From Candidatus Steffania adelgidicola (lineage in GTDB: Bacteria > Pseudomonadota > Gammaproteobacteria > Enterobacterales > Enterobacteriaceae), in NCBI RefSeq assembly GCF_020541225.1, contig NZ_CP045889.1, forward strand, positions 434,001 to 498,000: DNA of 64,000 bases, in the 5' to 3' direction. The notes beneath the pieces were generated by a model. It saw only the letters and a program-made list of their open reading frames with translations, was not told where the DNA came from and ran no database searches. A program made the position numbers and the translations under genes. Shown piece after piece: positions 44,282-55,886 of the stretch (position 1 is the stretch's first letter; each line of letters opens with the position of its first letter).

Positions 44282-45072
44282 TTAATAAAAACTAAGTATG
44301 TTAATACCTCTGTTTATCTGAAGTATTTATTTCTCGGAGATAAAAGGTAATGTCTCTATTTTTTTTCGTTCTCTTTTAGTATCCAATATATCATCCTTAT
44401 GAGTTATGCTGTCTTAATATTAGTAGTATCCTGATACTTTAGCTGCGATTTTGTGTTAGATAAATAGGTAAGCAGTAATTAAATCGCAAGATTTATATGA
44501 TTATGAAAAAAGCAATTTCACTAATTAACTTAGTGCGGGAATGCGATCATTGATAAGAAATGTTGATAATATTAATTATCTGGTGATTTAGAGGGATTAT
44601 TTAGCGCTATTGGCATAAACCATGCTGAGTAATGATCATGGGTCCGATATTGAATTAATATATTTGAATTACGGTTAAAAATATCTAGACGACCTTAATT
44701 CCCCTTTTGAAAAAACATCAAAAGTCTCTTGACTATAACTGTTAGGATTGAGAACAGTCACCTTACTATAAAAGTAAGGGTATTTAAGGTCAACATTTTA
44801 TCACAATTGAGTATGTGATATTAAATTAATCGTATAATTACTAGTGGATCAATGGGTTATACCAACCCTGGTGTTATATCATCCTTGATGATATTAAATA
44901 TTAAAATGAGAGTAATGTACTTATTCTAGCTCTCATATATCTGTGAGAGCATAATAAAACTTGTTGTTTTGATGACAAAACATATCGCTTTTATAGAGCG
45001 AGAGCACTGAAATTTACATATTGAGATTCAATAATTTTTAAAAATTGTGTAAGCATGCATTTTATCTTATGG
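44282..45072. other. Decayed spacer mutH-rplI
   Basis: No gene recognised. A short inverted repeat GCTCTCA/TGAGAGC (44929-44935 with 44944-44950) lies downstream of rplI and could be a weak terminator for the ribosomal operon. Confidence 0.5.
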
Positions 45073-45525
45073 TTATGCTTTTGGAGCAATGAGCACATTG
45101 AGAGTGGCGAAAACTTCTTTGTTTACTTGAATTCTGATGCAGAAGTTACCTGTAGTACGTAACACTCCGTGAGGAAGACGTATTTGATTTTTAGTGACGT
45201 TTACGCCGGCATCGGTGATGGCGTCAGCTATGGCACGGGCACCGATAGAACCAAAAAGTTTACCTTCTTCACCTGCTTTAGAAGTGATGGTTATACTGCC
45301 TAGTGCAGTAATTTGTGCGGCGTAGCATTCCGCTGTTGCTTGAGCTTCGGCTAGTTTAGTTTGAAGTTCAGTCCGCTTAGCATTAAAAAACTCCACATTT
45401 TCCTTGGAGGCTAGCACCGCTTTACTTTTTGGCAAGAGATAGTTACGAGCATAACCGGATTTCACGTTTACTTGTTCACCTAAACTACCTAGGTTAGTAA
45501 GTTTATCAAGTAGAATGACTTTCAT
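45073..45525 (-). CDS. rplI: 50S ribosomal protein L9
   Basis: Binds 23S rRNA; two globular domains joined by a long helix. It has 150 residues from [21 protein letters not shown]. The linker helix (about 40-75) and the C-terminal domain ([18 protein letters not shown]) are complete. Of two adjacent ATGs I choose the second (45525), because GAGGAG is then properly spaced and the length fits E. coli (149). Last gene of rpsF-priB-rpsR-rplI. Confidence 0.95.
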   Translation of the reverse strand: MKVILLDKLTNLGSLGEQVNVKSGYARNYLLPKSKAVLASKENVEFFNAKRTELQTKLAEAQATAECYAAQITALGSITITSKAGEEGKLFGSIGARAIADAITDAGVNVTKNQIRLPHGVLRTTGNFCIRIQVNKEVFATLNVLIAPKA

Positions 45526-45561
45526 CATCTGCTCCTCTACAGTTTACTGGAGAATAAAAAA

Positions 45562-46005
<444 letters not shown>

Positions 46006-46010
46006 ACTGA

Positions 46011-46403
46011 TTATTCTTCAGAATCCCTAGCACCAGACTCATTAGTTTCGGCACCAAAATCTTCACGGTGTTCACGGTGTTCGTCTTTCGGTTTCAACAT
46101 TGGTGAAGCTTCAGTTACTGCATGTTTGACGCGCATGATCATACCGCGGATGATAGCTTCATTGAAGCGAAAATCTGTTTCTAGCTCGTCAATTACTTTC
46201 TGCGACGATTCTACGTTTAGTAGAACGTAGTGAGCTTTGTGCAGTTTATTAATTGGGTATGCTAGCTGGCGTCTTCCCCAGTCTTCTAATCGATGGATCT
46301 GACCTTTATCACGCGTGATAAAGGTAGTATAACGTTCGATCATTCCATGAATCTGTTCACTTTGGTCAGGATGAACCATGAAAACTATTTCGTAATGACG
46401 CAT
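46011..46403 (-). CDS. rpsF: 30S ribosomal protein S6
   Basis: It has 130 residues (131-135 in E. coli) from [20 protein letters not shown]. The ferredoxin-like fold is complete ([20 protein letters not shown]), followed by an acidic tail that ends in glutamates (RDSEE), the segment RimK extends in E. coli. The start is preceded by AAGGAGCAA. First gene of the operon. Confidence 0.96.
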   Translation of the reverse strand: MRHYEIVFMVHPDQSEQIHGMIERYTTFITRDKGQIHRLEDWGRRQLAYPINKLHKAHYVLLNVESSQKVIDELETDFRFNEAIIRGMIMRVKHAVTEASPMLKPKDEHREHREDFGAETNESGARDSEE

Positions 46404-46875
46404 GAAATTGCTCCTTACGGATTATTTAGCCTCCTGGCATGGTCAACTGCTTTCCATGGAAGCAAGGAACGTGATAATTTACGGTGCGGCTTAGAATTAA
46501 TGTTCTATTCTACTTGTCTTCATTCATCAATACAAGCACAGCGTAAAATTATTTTTGATGTGTACATATGGCAATTGATATGCAATGATCAGTACTGTTT
46601 TAAAGTACGGAAAACTAGCAACAATCGCAGTGATTATGCTTTAGGAATTTCATAGCCAACATTTTTTTGATTGATCAACTCGCTAAGAGCGTTAGGATGA
46701 GGAATCCGTAATAAGCTACAACATAGAGTTGCTCTAAATTGCATATGAATATTACTTTTCTTGGCGTTGAGTTATACTGATTTAATTGGATTTAAAGCTA
46801 GACAAATTATGTCTCTTAATCAGACCTTGGTTTATGTTCCATAAACGCTAGAAAATCGGCATCCTCAACTACATA
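46404..46875. other. Spacer efp-rpsF
   Basis: No protein or RNA match. Must hold the promoter of the rpsF operon, which is read leftward. The plus-strand open frame here is the antisense shadow of rpsF. Confidence 0.5.
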
Positions 46876-47442
46876 TTATTTCACACGGGATACATATTCA
46901 CCAGAACGCGTGTCTACTTTAATCACTTCCCCGATTTGAACAAACAGTGGGACTCGTACCAGTGCACCCGTGATTAGTGTAGCCGGTTTCCCGCCTGTTC
47001 CAGCGGTATCACCTTTCAGACCCGGATCGGTTTTGGTTATTTTTAACTCCACAAAGTTAGGTGGCGTTACAATAATGGGTTTAGCATTCCAGAGAGTGAG
47101 TACACATTCAGTTTGTTCTACAAGCCATTTAGCATTGTCTCCCACGGTTTTAGCATTAGCAGCTAACTGTTCAAAGTTTTTATTACTCATGAAATGCCAG
47201 AATTCACGATCATTGTAAAGATAGGTTAAGTAGACATCTATTACATCAGCGGCTTCTACCGAGTCACCGGATTTAAAGGTTTTTTCCAGTATTTTACCAG
47301 AGACTAGTTTACGCAGACGGACTCGATTAAAAGCTTGTCCCTTCCCAGGTTTTACAAATTCATTATGAATAATTGCGTACGGTTCACCATCAAGTATGAT
47401 TTTAAGACCGGAACGGAATTCATTGGTATTATAAGATGCCAT
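46876..47442 (-). CDS. efp: Translation elongation factor P
   Basis: Relieves ribosome stalling at polyproline stretches. It has 188 residues from [15 protein letters not shown], identical in length to E. coli. The modification-site loop VKPGKGQAF places Lys34 correctly for beta-lysylation by EpmA/EpmB, which are not in the window. The C-terminal OB domain [13 protein letters not shown] and EYVSRVK are intact. The open frame continues 65 codons upstream to 47637, but that part is leader DNA containing the hairpin 47601-47636. Confidence 0.96.
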   Translation of the reverse strand: MASYNTNEFRSGLKIILDGEPYAIIHNEFVKPGKGQAFNRVRLRKLVSGKILEKTFKSGDSVEAADVIDVYLTYLYNDREFWHFMSNKNFEQLAANAKTVGDNAKWLVEQTECVLTLWNAKPIIVTPPNFVELKITKTDPGLKGDTAGTGGKPATLITGALVRVPLFVQIGEVIKVDTRSGEYVSRVK

Positions 47443-47600
47443 GGTAGTCCTTTTAATCTTAAATGTTACATCTTGAAAAATGGTGTTTTTTAAGCGGGTT
47501 AAATAGTTTACTAAATTAATTCCAGATATAAAAAGTTTTAGTAACCTTGTAGTAAGGTAATAATCTATTTTCTGCATATTTTTCATATACACGTTAATTA

Positions 47601-47636
47601 TGTTTCCTGGCAAAACTCTTCGTTTGCCAGGAAACA
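47601..47636. repeat. Perfect 14-bp stem-loop upstream of efp
   Basis: TGTTTCCTGGCAAA (47601-47614) pairs exactly with TTTGCCAGGAAACA (47623-47636), loop ACTCTTCG. It is unusually GC-containing for this spacer and lies about 160 bases before the efp start. No T-tract, so possibly an operator or relic terminator. Confidence 0.9.
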
Positions 47637-48623
47637 TAGATTTATTAAGTATAGTATTTTAGTGAAATATTTTTGATGTTTTTATTGTGTGTTTTTTCTT
47701 AATTCTACAAATCGCGTTTTATTAGATAGATATCTAATACGAGTCATTAATATTAAAGATAACCCCATAAATAATCTATGAATTAATTGTATAGAAAGCG
47801 ATCAAAAATAATCTAATGGTATTAGTTTATTCTGCTAAGGAATATTGTGTGATTATTTCTTTCTGTTCTATACCCACTCATGATTAAGAGTAATCCATAT
47901 AATAGTTTTACACTATTTTTCTGAGTATTTTATTGAAAATCGGCACATGGTGGTATAAATAATGATACCAATTTCTAATCTTGTTTACATGAGATGATGG
48001 TTATTGGAAAGCGCTCTACAGAGTTCCCTAAAGTAAGGCGTTTTTAACCTCTTGGTAGAAAGCATTTAAATATTGTTGTTTATACATGCTCCATCAATCC
48101 TGATTGCATAATTATGCAATGTGTTTTGTTTGTTTCTATAATATTGAGACAAGCACTCAATCTATGAGTCTTTTTACGCAATTTGAATGGTATATATGTT
48201 ATATAAAAGAGAGTCATAAGATATTTATAGAGTTTTTTAGAACTGTGAAGTTCGCTAATAGTAGAGAAAAATATGCATATGACTGCTTAATGGGCAGAGT
48301 TTGATATAGAACTCACCGTTTGAGTTTATTGTACTATCTCAAAACGAAGAATATAATCAAATACTTTAATTGATGCATAAACCATCGCCATAAAGTTACC
48401 AATTCTATTGTAGTAAAAGAGTGGACTTGATAGTATAGTTGTACTATACGTACTGGAGTATAGTCTCTAGGTTTTTCGGACATTATTAGTATATACGGAT
48501 GCATTAAAATTTATTAAACAGTAAACATAAAACATTAATCTGATCCAGCAAAGAGATTGACGCTTGTTATTTTAGTAACAGCATCATATGAATCTTAGTA
48601 TTAGCATCATATAAAATGTATCG
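47637..48623. other. Decayed spacer efp-tRNA-Pro
   Basis: epmB is divergent from efp in E. coli. I searched the plus strand for its CxxxCxxC radical-SAM region and found none. A 66-codon frame at 48104-48304 has no recognisable domain. Confidence 0.5.
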
Positions 48624-48697
48624 CGGTGAGTGGCGCAGCCTGGTAGCGCAATACGTTCGGGGCGTATGGGTCGGAGGTTCGAATCCTCTCTCACCGA
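48624..48697 (+). tRNA. tRNA-Pro (anticodon CGG)
   Basis: A cloverleaf with the C1 start typical of bacterial proline tRNA and anticodon CGG in the ATACG-TTCGGGG-CGTAT arm; the body matches E. coli proK. The encoded CCA is gone (TAA at 48698-48700). Retention of the CGG isoacceptor is notable, since a UGG tRNA could read CCG. Confidence 0.96.
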
Positions 48698-50349
48698 TAA
48701 TGTCGCAAGAGCAGAATATGAAATTCTCAGCTGCATGATATTACATATCAATATATAATCTTGAAGACTTTTTCTCTTTTGGTTTTGGTATGACGGTTGT
48801 GTAAGATTGCTGATATACTTACAGTGGCTGGATTTTGGATCAAGTATGTAAACACAGAAAAAGTCCTTAGTGTATATTTTTTGGTTTGTTTCTGCTTTTT
48901 CTTCTATTTAGTTTCTTTTCGCATTCCTAAGAGGAAGATTCTTCTTGAAAAGAAGAATGAGTAGGATTTCCTTCGCATTTTTTGTGAATTTCAATAAGAA
49001 TTGATAATTCTTATTGAGTAGAAATATCAAATTAGATTGGGTATCTAACCTTACAGCTACGGAATTTTTATTCCAATGCGATCCAGAGCTAAGATGATTT
49101 TTATATTTATCCCTATAAAAAGTCAAAAATTATTTGTCTTTTTGAGTGCTAATTTTCTTAGATTTAAACGATGATCTGTCAGTCCTGTGACAGGATCGAT
49201 TGGTAAACAACAGGTCCCTATTGGAAATAGGGAAACTAAGATCGTACGAGAAACGTTAGGATTAGATCAGATTATCGCATTATAGGCATAAATGCAAACC
49301 TCTTCAATCTTACTGATCTCTGTACTACTGAAAAACTATTTTACGTATAAAGAATGTATCATATTTATATATCCCTTCTTGGCTATCTAGGAATTCAGTA
49401 GTTTCGATAATGCGCTGTGCTTTAAATTCAGTACTGAACAATAATCGAAGATTATTAAGCACGATTCTGAACAAACAATATATCTTTTTATGATGATGTA
49501 AATTACTTAGTAATTTGTTCATATGCAAGAGTAAGAATTAAATGAAAACTCGATACTGTAAGACTTAGTAAAACGACCTTCATTGTGATGTGACTATCCG
49601 TGTGATATCAGTTAACTTAACTAAGCCCGAAAATTTTAATATAAACTATATATTTTATATTCCATTAGATATCACAAAAACAAAAAAAATTTTATTATAA
49701 CATAGATACTCATCAATATAGTTTATGTAACGTACTTGTAAATATAATCAGTTAAATATATTAATCAGATACTGGAATTTATCCGAGATATCATCTTCAT
49801 ACAAAGGATAGTCTAATTCGCGTTAACAATTTTAATTTGATAAAAATCCCAGAAATCATATTGTATTTGTTATTTTTTTTATAAAAATATATTTTTATGA
49901 GATCAATTGTGATATTAAGTAAATGTAGAACGTTTCTAAAAGATATTAGGGGAATCAAAATATCTAACTTTTTAAAAGTTAGCGAATCTAATCTATTTAT
50001 TGTCTATCACGAGTTAAATTTTATTTGATAGTTTATAACGCTCATGGTTATCTATATTATGTTCTATATGCAGGAAGAGTTAAACTGTATCATATGATTT
50101 TAATCAGGTAATATACCTGCTTAGGTATGTGAAAATTATTTTTTTAAAAGATTAAATATTTTTAATGTGATATTGTGTTAATTATAAAATTTATTAAATA
50201 AGTCAGATTGATTCCTTAATGAAAACCAAAGTAGTCAACTTTATATCCAGAATATACTCTTACACTTTGTAAAAACAAGTCCTGTGCCATTATATGGAAC
50301 AGTTTAGTCGAATGAGAATGGGTGATTAGACATTCCTATAAATAGTTCG
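48698..50349. other. Decayed spacer after tRNA-Pro
   Basis: About 1.65 kb with no gene recognised. A hairpin TCCCTATT/AATAGGGA (49215-49222 with 49226-49233) lies in it. Minus-strand frames at 48908-49126 and 49325-49528 have no family features. Confidence 0.55.
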
Positions 50350-51770
50350 AACCTCATAGGTTGCGGAGTGCTCTGGAATACCTAGTTCTCTACCAAACCA
50401 TCGCTAATCTGGATGGTCAGCTAATTACTATAGCGTATAACTCGTTTTTTTACTACTTCGCCAAAGTTATCGGCGAAGACGCTAACACCCCATTTTTTAA
50501 GGTTTCCAGCGGGCTAAGGCCCGCTAGCCGAGCGGATAAAGTTATAAAATATGATGTTATAAGTTAACGTCGCGGTTTATTCTTTGCGTCCATTGTTAAA
50601 GCAAGACCTGTAGTTGAGTCTTCACCTCGTTTGTAGATAAACATTATGGTATCTTTGCATTTGGAGAAGGTATCTCTCTAAACTGTGATTCAGTTGGCAA
50701 GGCCGTTCTCAATAAGGCGATTTTCTGCTGAGTGAGCTGAGTTCTTGAATGTGGTGGAGGTCGACGGTATTTTAAGGCGACTTAGTCGTTCTGGAGTTAT
50801 GTAAGCAAGTAATCCATTGCTATTTCTAATTTCAATTATTGAGAGTGCAGTTGACCCAGAAGCGTTACCTGATTACGGCTGACTATTTCATCGGACGATG
50901 ATGGTGTTGGCAAATAAAAATTAGCAATAAAATTAGCGATATTTACGTTGGTAACATAGCGGACTACACTCACTACCGGTTGCTTATTATTAAAAATCGA
51001 CTGTGCTAGTTTTTATTATTAAAATAGGCAAGTTTCTCTCGGGAAACCCTCTTAGGACTGAGGAGGGAGAGATTATGCATTCTGTGCGTTTATTAGGAAT
51101 ATCGATAGTACGTATATTCTGTGCTGGTGTGTTCTATTCTTATCCTATACAAAAGATAAAGTATCACTGTGATCGCCAGATCACGTTGTTTTAGAATCTG
51201 TAAAATATTATGTAGCACTGTACCGTTAGCAGTGGTAATCAACCCCCATGCAGCGAATAGAATGGGTAGTGGTTACTGAAAATATTTCTTAAACCACGCC
51301 TTTCATTGCTTAATTGTTGTTTAAGCTGCTAAAACTCTTATTTTAGTAATCTCTCACCACACTTAGTGGCATGTTTTTGTCAAGGCGTTGATAGTTTCCG
51401 CGTGCTTCATAAGGCGTGAGATATACGCGTACTCATACTTATTGACCGTTTCAGGATGACAATTTGGTTTGAGAAAATGGATGTAATACAACATTGTGCG
51501 CTCGGTTATGCGAGATTGGCTTTGAGTGTGAAAAACTAGTAATTAGATGCGGGCTATGATGAAAAAAATAAGATATTTTACCTGCGAACCAAATTTGATT
51601 GAGATTGCTTTCCAGAAGTGTACGCACTATGTGATTCAGTTTGTTAATGGTTAGCACCAGATTAGAAGAAGCACCATGCACATAAAAAAGTTGGACTCTA
51701 TCAGAAAGCTGTAACGGATTTATACTTTTTAAAAAACTATAAGCAAGAATTTTAATAAATAGTGCTGGAG
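50350..51770 (-). pseudogene. xseA: xseA fossil, near full length (exonuclease VII large subunit)
   Basis: The minus strand can be followed along almost all of XseA (456 residues). LVLTINKLNHIVRTLLES and QIWFAGKISYF (about 51680-51580) match FTVSRLNQTVRLLLEH and QVWISGEISNF. VRVYLTPYEARGNYQRLD (about 51430-51375) matches VRANITLYEPRGDYQII. GLITTANGTVLHNILQILKQ (about 51245-51185) matches [33 protein letters not shown] and EIVSRNQVTLL (about 50925-50850) match DFVADLRAPTPSA and EVVSRNQQELL. FGEVVKKRVIR and QISDGLVEN close it near 50355. There are several stops and frameshifts. It is divergent from guaB as in E. coli. Confidence 0.92.
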
Positions 51771-51844
51771 TAAACCGATTGCGTTCTGTATATTGCCACG
51801 GCAATATTTTATTTGTTTCACGTTTACTGTGATGAGATATTGCT

Positions 51845-53308
51845 ATGTTACGTATTCTTAAAGAAGCTCTAACGTTCGATGATGTTCTTCTCCTTCCTGC
51901 TCACTCTACGGTACTACCTAACATGACCAATCTTAGTACCCGACTCACTCAGAAAATTCGTTTAAATATTCCTATCCTATCTGCGGCAATGGATACAGTA
52001 ACTGAATCTAGTTTGGCTATTGCATTAGCGCAGGAAGGGGGGGTTGGTTTCATTCATAAAAACATGTCTATCGCACGCCAGGCAGAGGAAGTGAGTAGGG
52101 TAAAACGCTATGAAAGCGGAGTCGTTACTAACCCACAATGTGTCATCCCCAATACTACTTTGTTTGAGGTTAAAAAACTGACTGAATATCATGGTTTTGC
52201 TGGTTATCCGGTAGTGACGGAAGAACATGAATTGGTAGGGATTATTACTGGCAGAGATGTTCGTTTTGTCACGGATTTAAACCAGCCAGTTTCTGCTGTC
52301 ATGACTCCAAAAAAGCGCCTGGTAACAGTAAAAGAAGGTGAAACTCGTGAAGTTGTGCTTTCTAAAATGCATGAAAAGCGCGTTGAAAAAGCACTAGTAG
52401 TGGATAACCAATTCCATCTTCTTGGTATGATTACTGTAAAAGATTTCCAAAAAGCGGAACGAAAACCTCATGCTTGTAAAGATGAGTATGGCCGTTTGCG
52501 AGTGGGCGTAGCCGTGGGTGTTTCTGCTGGCTATAAAGAACGTATCGCTGCTTTAGTTAAAGCAGGAGTGGACGTCTTGCTTATCGACTCTGCCCATGGA
52601 CATTCCGAAGGGGTGCTACAATGTATCCGTGAAACACGAACCCAATATCCCGATCTGCAAATTGTCGGAGGCAATATTGCCACTGGTTCCGGCGCACTCG
52701 CGCTTGTAGCGGCAGGTGTGAGTGCAGTGAAAGTAGGTATTGGCCCTGGTTCCATTTGTACGACCCGAATCGTCACAGGTGTGGGAGTACCGCAGATTAC
52801 TGCTATCTCTAATGCGGTAGAAGCGCTAGAAGGTACGGGTGTTCCGGTCATTGCTGACGGCGGTATTCGCTTTTCCGGTGACATTGCAAAAGCAATCGCC
52901 GCTGGCGCTGAATGCGTCATGGTAGGCTCGCTCTTAGCAGGTACCGAAGAGTCACCCGGCGAGATTGAACTCTTCCAGGGTCGCTCCTTTAAATCTTATC
53001 GCGGAATGGGGTCGTTAGGGGCGATGTTAAAGGGTTCCTCAGATCGTTATTTCCAGACTGCTAATTGCACTAACAAACTTGTTCCGGAAGGGATAGAGGG
53101 CCGTGTGGCTTATAAAGGCCACCTAAAGGAGATCGTTTATCAACAAATGGGTGGGTTACGTTCCTGTATGGGATTAACCGGTTGTGCTACTATTACAGAC
53201 CTTCGTACTAAATCCGAATTTGTCCGTATTAGCGGCGCTGGTATGCAGGAGAGCCATGTTCATGACGTCGTTATCACTAAAGAATCCCCGAATTACCGCA
53301 TGAGTTAA
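51845..53308 (+). CDS. guaB: IMP dehydrogenase
   Basis: Oxidises IMP to XMP, the first step to GMP. The 487 residues equal E. coli within one. The TIM-barrel core is split by two CBS domains (about 95-205, including GRDVRFV). The catalytic loop [17 protein letters not shown] carries the nucleophilic Cys near residue 304, and the flap region YKGHLKEIV is intact. A G7 run in EGGVGF (52037-52043) leaves the frame unbroken. First gene of guaBA. Confidence 0.97.
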   Translation: MLRILKEALTFDDVLLLPAHSTVLPNMTNLSTRLTQKIRLNIPILSAAMDTVTESSLAIALAQEGGVGFIHKNMSIARQAEEVSRVKRYESGVVTNPQCVIPNTTLFEVKKLTEYHGFAGYPVVTEEHELVGIITGRDVRFVTDLNQPVSAVMTPKKRLVTVKEGETREVVLSKMHEKRVEKALVVDNQFHLLGMITVKDFQKAERKPHACKDEYGRLRVGVAVGVSAGYKERIAALVKAGVDVLLIDSAHGHSEGVLQCIRETRTQYPDLQIVGGNIATGSGALALVAAGVSAVKVGIGPGSICTTRIVTGVGVPQITAISNAVEALEGTGVPVIADGGIRFSGDIAKAIAAGAECVMVGSLLAGTEESPGEIELFQGRSFKSYRGMGSLGAMLKGSSDRYFQTANCTNKLVPEGIEGRVAYKGHLKEIVYQQMGGLRSCMGLTGCATITDLRTKSEFVRISGAGMQESHVHDVVITKESPNYRMS

Positions 53309-53377
53309 TAGAGTTTTTATATTTCCTTTATAGTTGGATAATAATATTTATATGCTATATGTTAGAATGTACCATTA

Positions 53378-54955
53378 ATGATAGAAAATAGTCATCAATT
53401 CCAAATATTAATTCTGGATTTTGGATCACAATACACTCAACTGCTTGGTCGAAGAGTAAGGGAACTAGGCGTCTATTGCGAAGTCTGGCGCTGGGATGCA
53501 ACTGAAGTAAAAATACGAGAATTCAATCCCCGTGGAATTATTCTTTCTGGGGGGCCGAATAGTATCTCGGCACTTGATAGTCCTCGTGCGCCGGAGTACG
53601 TCTTCCAAGCGAGTGTACCGGTGCTAGGAATTTGCTACGGTATGCAAACCATGGCGATGCAGCTCGGCGGAACAGTACAGAGTTCTTCTTCACGCGAGTT
53701 TGGATATGCCCAGGTTGAAGTTTTAATTGATAGTTTTTTATTGAGAGACATTCAGGATGCTATTGATTCTCGTGGGATCCAGTTATTAGATGTTTGGATG
53801 AGTCATAGTGATAAAGTCACCGCTATTCCGGTGGATTTTCTTACTATCGGAAGAACTAAAAACTGTCCATTGGCCGTTATAGCCAATGAAAAAAAACGTT
53901 TCTACGGTGTCCAGTTTCATCCAGAAGTCACTCATACTCATCAGGGCCAGCGCTTGCTAGCACGTTTTGTACTTGATATTTGCCGTTGCAAACCACTGTG
54001 GACGCCCACTAAAATCATTGAAGACTCCGTTTCTCGCATTAGAGAACAGGTCGGTGATTCTCGGGTAATTCTTGCTTTATCTGGCGGCGTAGACTCCTCG
54101 GTTACCGCGATGCTATTGCATCGCGCTATCGGGCAACATCTTATTTGCATATTTGTTGATAACGGCCTTCTACGTCTTAATGAAGCTGGTCAGGTAATGA
54201 AAATGTTTAGTGAGGATTACAATCTAGATATCATTCTTCTTCTAGAAGAAGAAAGGTTTTTTTCCGCTCTAGCTGGTATCAACGATCCAGAGATGAAACG
54301 GAAAACCATTGGTCGGGTGTTTGTAGAAGTATTTGAAGAACAGGCTCTTTATCTTAGCGATGTGAAATGGTTGGCTCAGGGTACTATTTATCCCGATATC
54401 ATTGAATCCGCCTCTTCAACTACTGGTAAATCGCATTTTATCAAATCTCATCATAATGTCGGGGGCTTGCCAAAAGAGATGAATATGGGCTTACTGGAAC
54501 CTCTGAAAGGATTGTTTAAAGATGAAGTTCGCCAGATAGGGTTAGAGTTAGGATTACCGTACAATATGCTTTATCGTCATCCATTCCCTGGGCCTGGTCT
54601 AGGCGTTCGGGTGCTTGGCGAGATAAAAAAAGAATACTGCAATTTATTGCGTTGGGCTGATGCAATCTTTATTGAAGAGCTGCACAAGGAAAATCTGTAT
54701 AATAAACTCAGTCAGGCTTTTACAGTATTCTTACCCGTGCGTTCTGTTGGCGTGATGGGTGATGTTCGTAAATACGACTGGGTGATTGCACTACGTGCTG
54801 TAGAAACTATTGACTTTATGACCGCTCATTGGGCAAAGCTTCCCTATGAGTTTTTGGGGCATGTTTCTAACCGTATTATAAATGAAATAGATGGTATTTC
54901 CCGTGTGGTATATGACATTTCCGGTAAGCCGCCTGCCACGATTGAGTGGGAATAA
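53378..54955 (+). CDS. guaA: GMP synthase (glutamine-hydrolysing)
   Basis: Aminates XMP to GMP. The 525 residues equal E. coli. The class I glutamine amidotransferase domain has catalytic Cys86 in GICYGMQ, with His/Glu in [10 protein letters not shown] near 181. The ATP-pyrophosphatase P-loop LSGGVDSSV lies near 235. The dimerisation domain ends PATIEWE. One oddity: the otherwise conserved MGDGRKYDW reads MGDVRKYDW near residue 457, a Gly to Val change. Downstream of guaB by 69 bases. Confidence 0.97.
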   Translation: MIENSHQFQILILDFGSQYTQLLGRRVRELGVYCEVWRWDATEVKIREFNPRGIILSGGPNSISALDSPRAPEYVFQASVPVLGICYGMQTMAMQLGGTVQSSSSREFGYAQVEVLIDSFLLRDIQDAIDSRGIQLLDVWMSHSDKVTAIPVDFLTIGRTKNCPLAVIANEKKRFYGVQFHPEVTHTHQGQRLLARFVLDICRCKPLWTPTKIIEDSVSRIREQVGDSRVILALSGGVDSSVTAMLLHRAIGQHLICIFVDNGLLRLNEAGQVMKMFSEDYNLDIILLLEEERFFSALAGINDPEMKRKTIGRVFVEVFEEQALYLSDVKWLAQGTIYPDIIESASSTTGKSHFIKSHHNVGGLPKEMNMGLLEPLKGLFKDEVRQIGLELGLPYNMLYRHPFPGPGLGVRVLGEIKKEYCNLLRWADAIFIEELHKENLYNKLSQAFTVFLPVRSVGVMGDVRKYDWVIALRAVETIDFMTAHWAKLPYEFLGHVSNRIINEIDGISRVVYDISGKPPATIEWE

Positions 54956-55360
54956 CAAATGTGCAGTTTTTATATCATAATTCTTCATCTTCTGCTTCAC
55001 CATTGACTTAGAAATATATTTCTGTACTGTACTTTTCAGGAAAGCTAGTGATAATTATTTTGCTTTTATATCTTTATAAAAAGATAAAGGTTATCATTGA
55101 TTATTTTCTTCAAGACTCAATTTTATAAGATGATTTACAGTATTTAGTCTTATGACCTTAATTTGTTCTAATTTGATCTGGATTTGTAGTACCACGGTAA
55201 TAATTAAATTAATTAAAGTGAGAATCACACTCGATTTTTATTTGGTTGACTGATACAAACGTTGCAAGGGGATATATAACTAAAATCGTCTACTTTTATA
55301 TTTAAGTAAAAATCGAATTTTTAATTGTAATCCCTCCTAGGATAAATCTTGTATTTTAAG
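54956..55360. other. Spacer guaA-ibp pseudogene
   Basis: Convergent spacer with no coding match. It ends at the terminator 55361-55390. Confidence 0.6.
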
Positions 55361-55390
55361 ATTAAGACGCGTCTCTTGGGGCGTCTTAAT
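55361..55390 (-). terminator. Intrinsic terminator of the ibp pseudogene
   Basis: ATTAAGACGC (55361-55370) pairs with GCGTCTTAAT (55381-55390), a perfect 10-bp stem abutting the stop of the frameshifted ibp copy. The GACGC/GCGTC core recalls the terminator after the intact copy (58130-58158), consistent with duplication or common origin. Confidence 0.65.
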
Positions 55391-55886
55391 TAATCCCCAT
55401 TGTACTTCAACACTCCATCTGATTTGTTTGTAGTAATAATTGAAATTTTGGGGGGCTGTTCCTGTGCAGGGATATCATAGGTAAATAGTAGGATTAGTAA
55501 TCCGTTATCGAGATTAACTTGCTGGATCTTTATTCTATGTTCAAGGTTAAAGTTTAAAGAGAATTCACTTTTCTTCATCCCTTCATGTAACCATTGGAGA
55601 TTATCTTTTTCCTTGGTCGATGCTTTTTTCTCAATTTTTGGTTTATCGCTAATGGTTAATTGATGATTTAGCAATGATATATCGATTTCATCTTGAGTAT
55701 AACCTGGTACGCTTACCCTTACTTCATAATGTTCTTTATCTTTCTTTAGGACATTATAAGTAGGCGTATCAGCCACGGGGGTCTTCTCCAGTAAGATGAC
55801 TAAATAGATTATCTATTTGCATAATACGATCAGAAAGCAGATTGTTGCTTAATATTGGTAATAAGAGAGAAAGAACGATAGTTCAT
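55390..55886 (-). pseudogene. Frameshifted second small heat-shock protein (ibp-like)
   Basis: Hsp20/alpha-crystallin paralogue of the gene at 58157-58660. The ancestral ATG (55886) keeps its AAGGAG site and gives MNYRSFSL. After a one-base shift in a CT-rich run the frame continues LLPILSNNLLSDRIMQIDNL. After a second shift at the C5 run near 55777-55781, the alpha-crystallin domain follows (ADTPTYNVLKKDKEHYEVRV to the end at 55390). The last 128 codons are open from a GTG at 55776, but that GTG has no ribosome-binding site and lacks the N-terminal arm. Two shifts make a normal product unlikely. Confidence 0.85.

Noticed and set aside
47637-48623. epmB fossil divergent from efp
   Set aside because: No cysteine cluster or other EpmB segment was found on the plus strand.
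51451-51804. 117-codon minus-strand frame as a gene
   Set aside because: It is the 5' part of the xseA fossil read in a frame that is only partly the original one.
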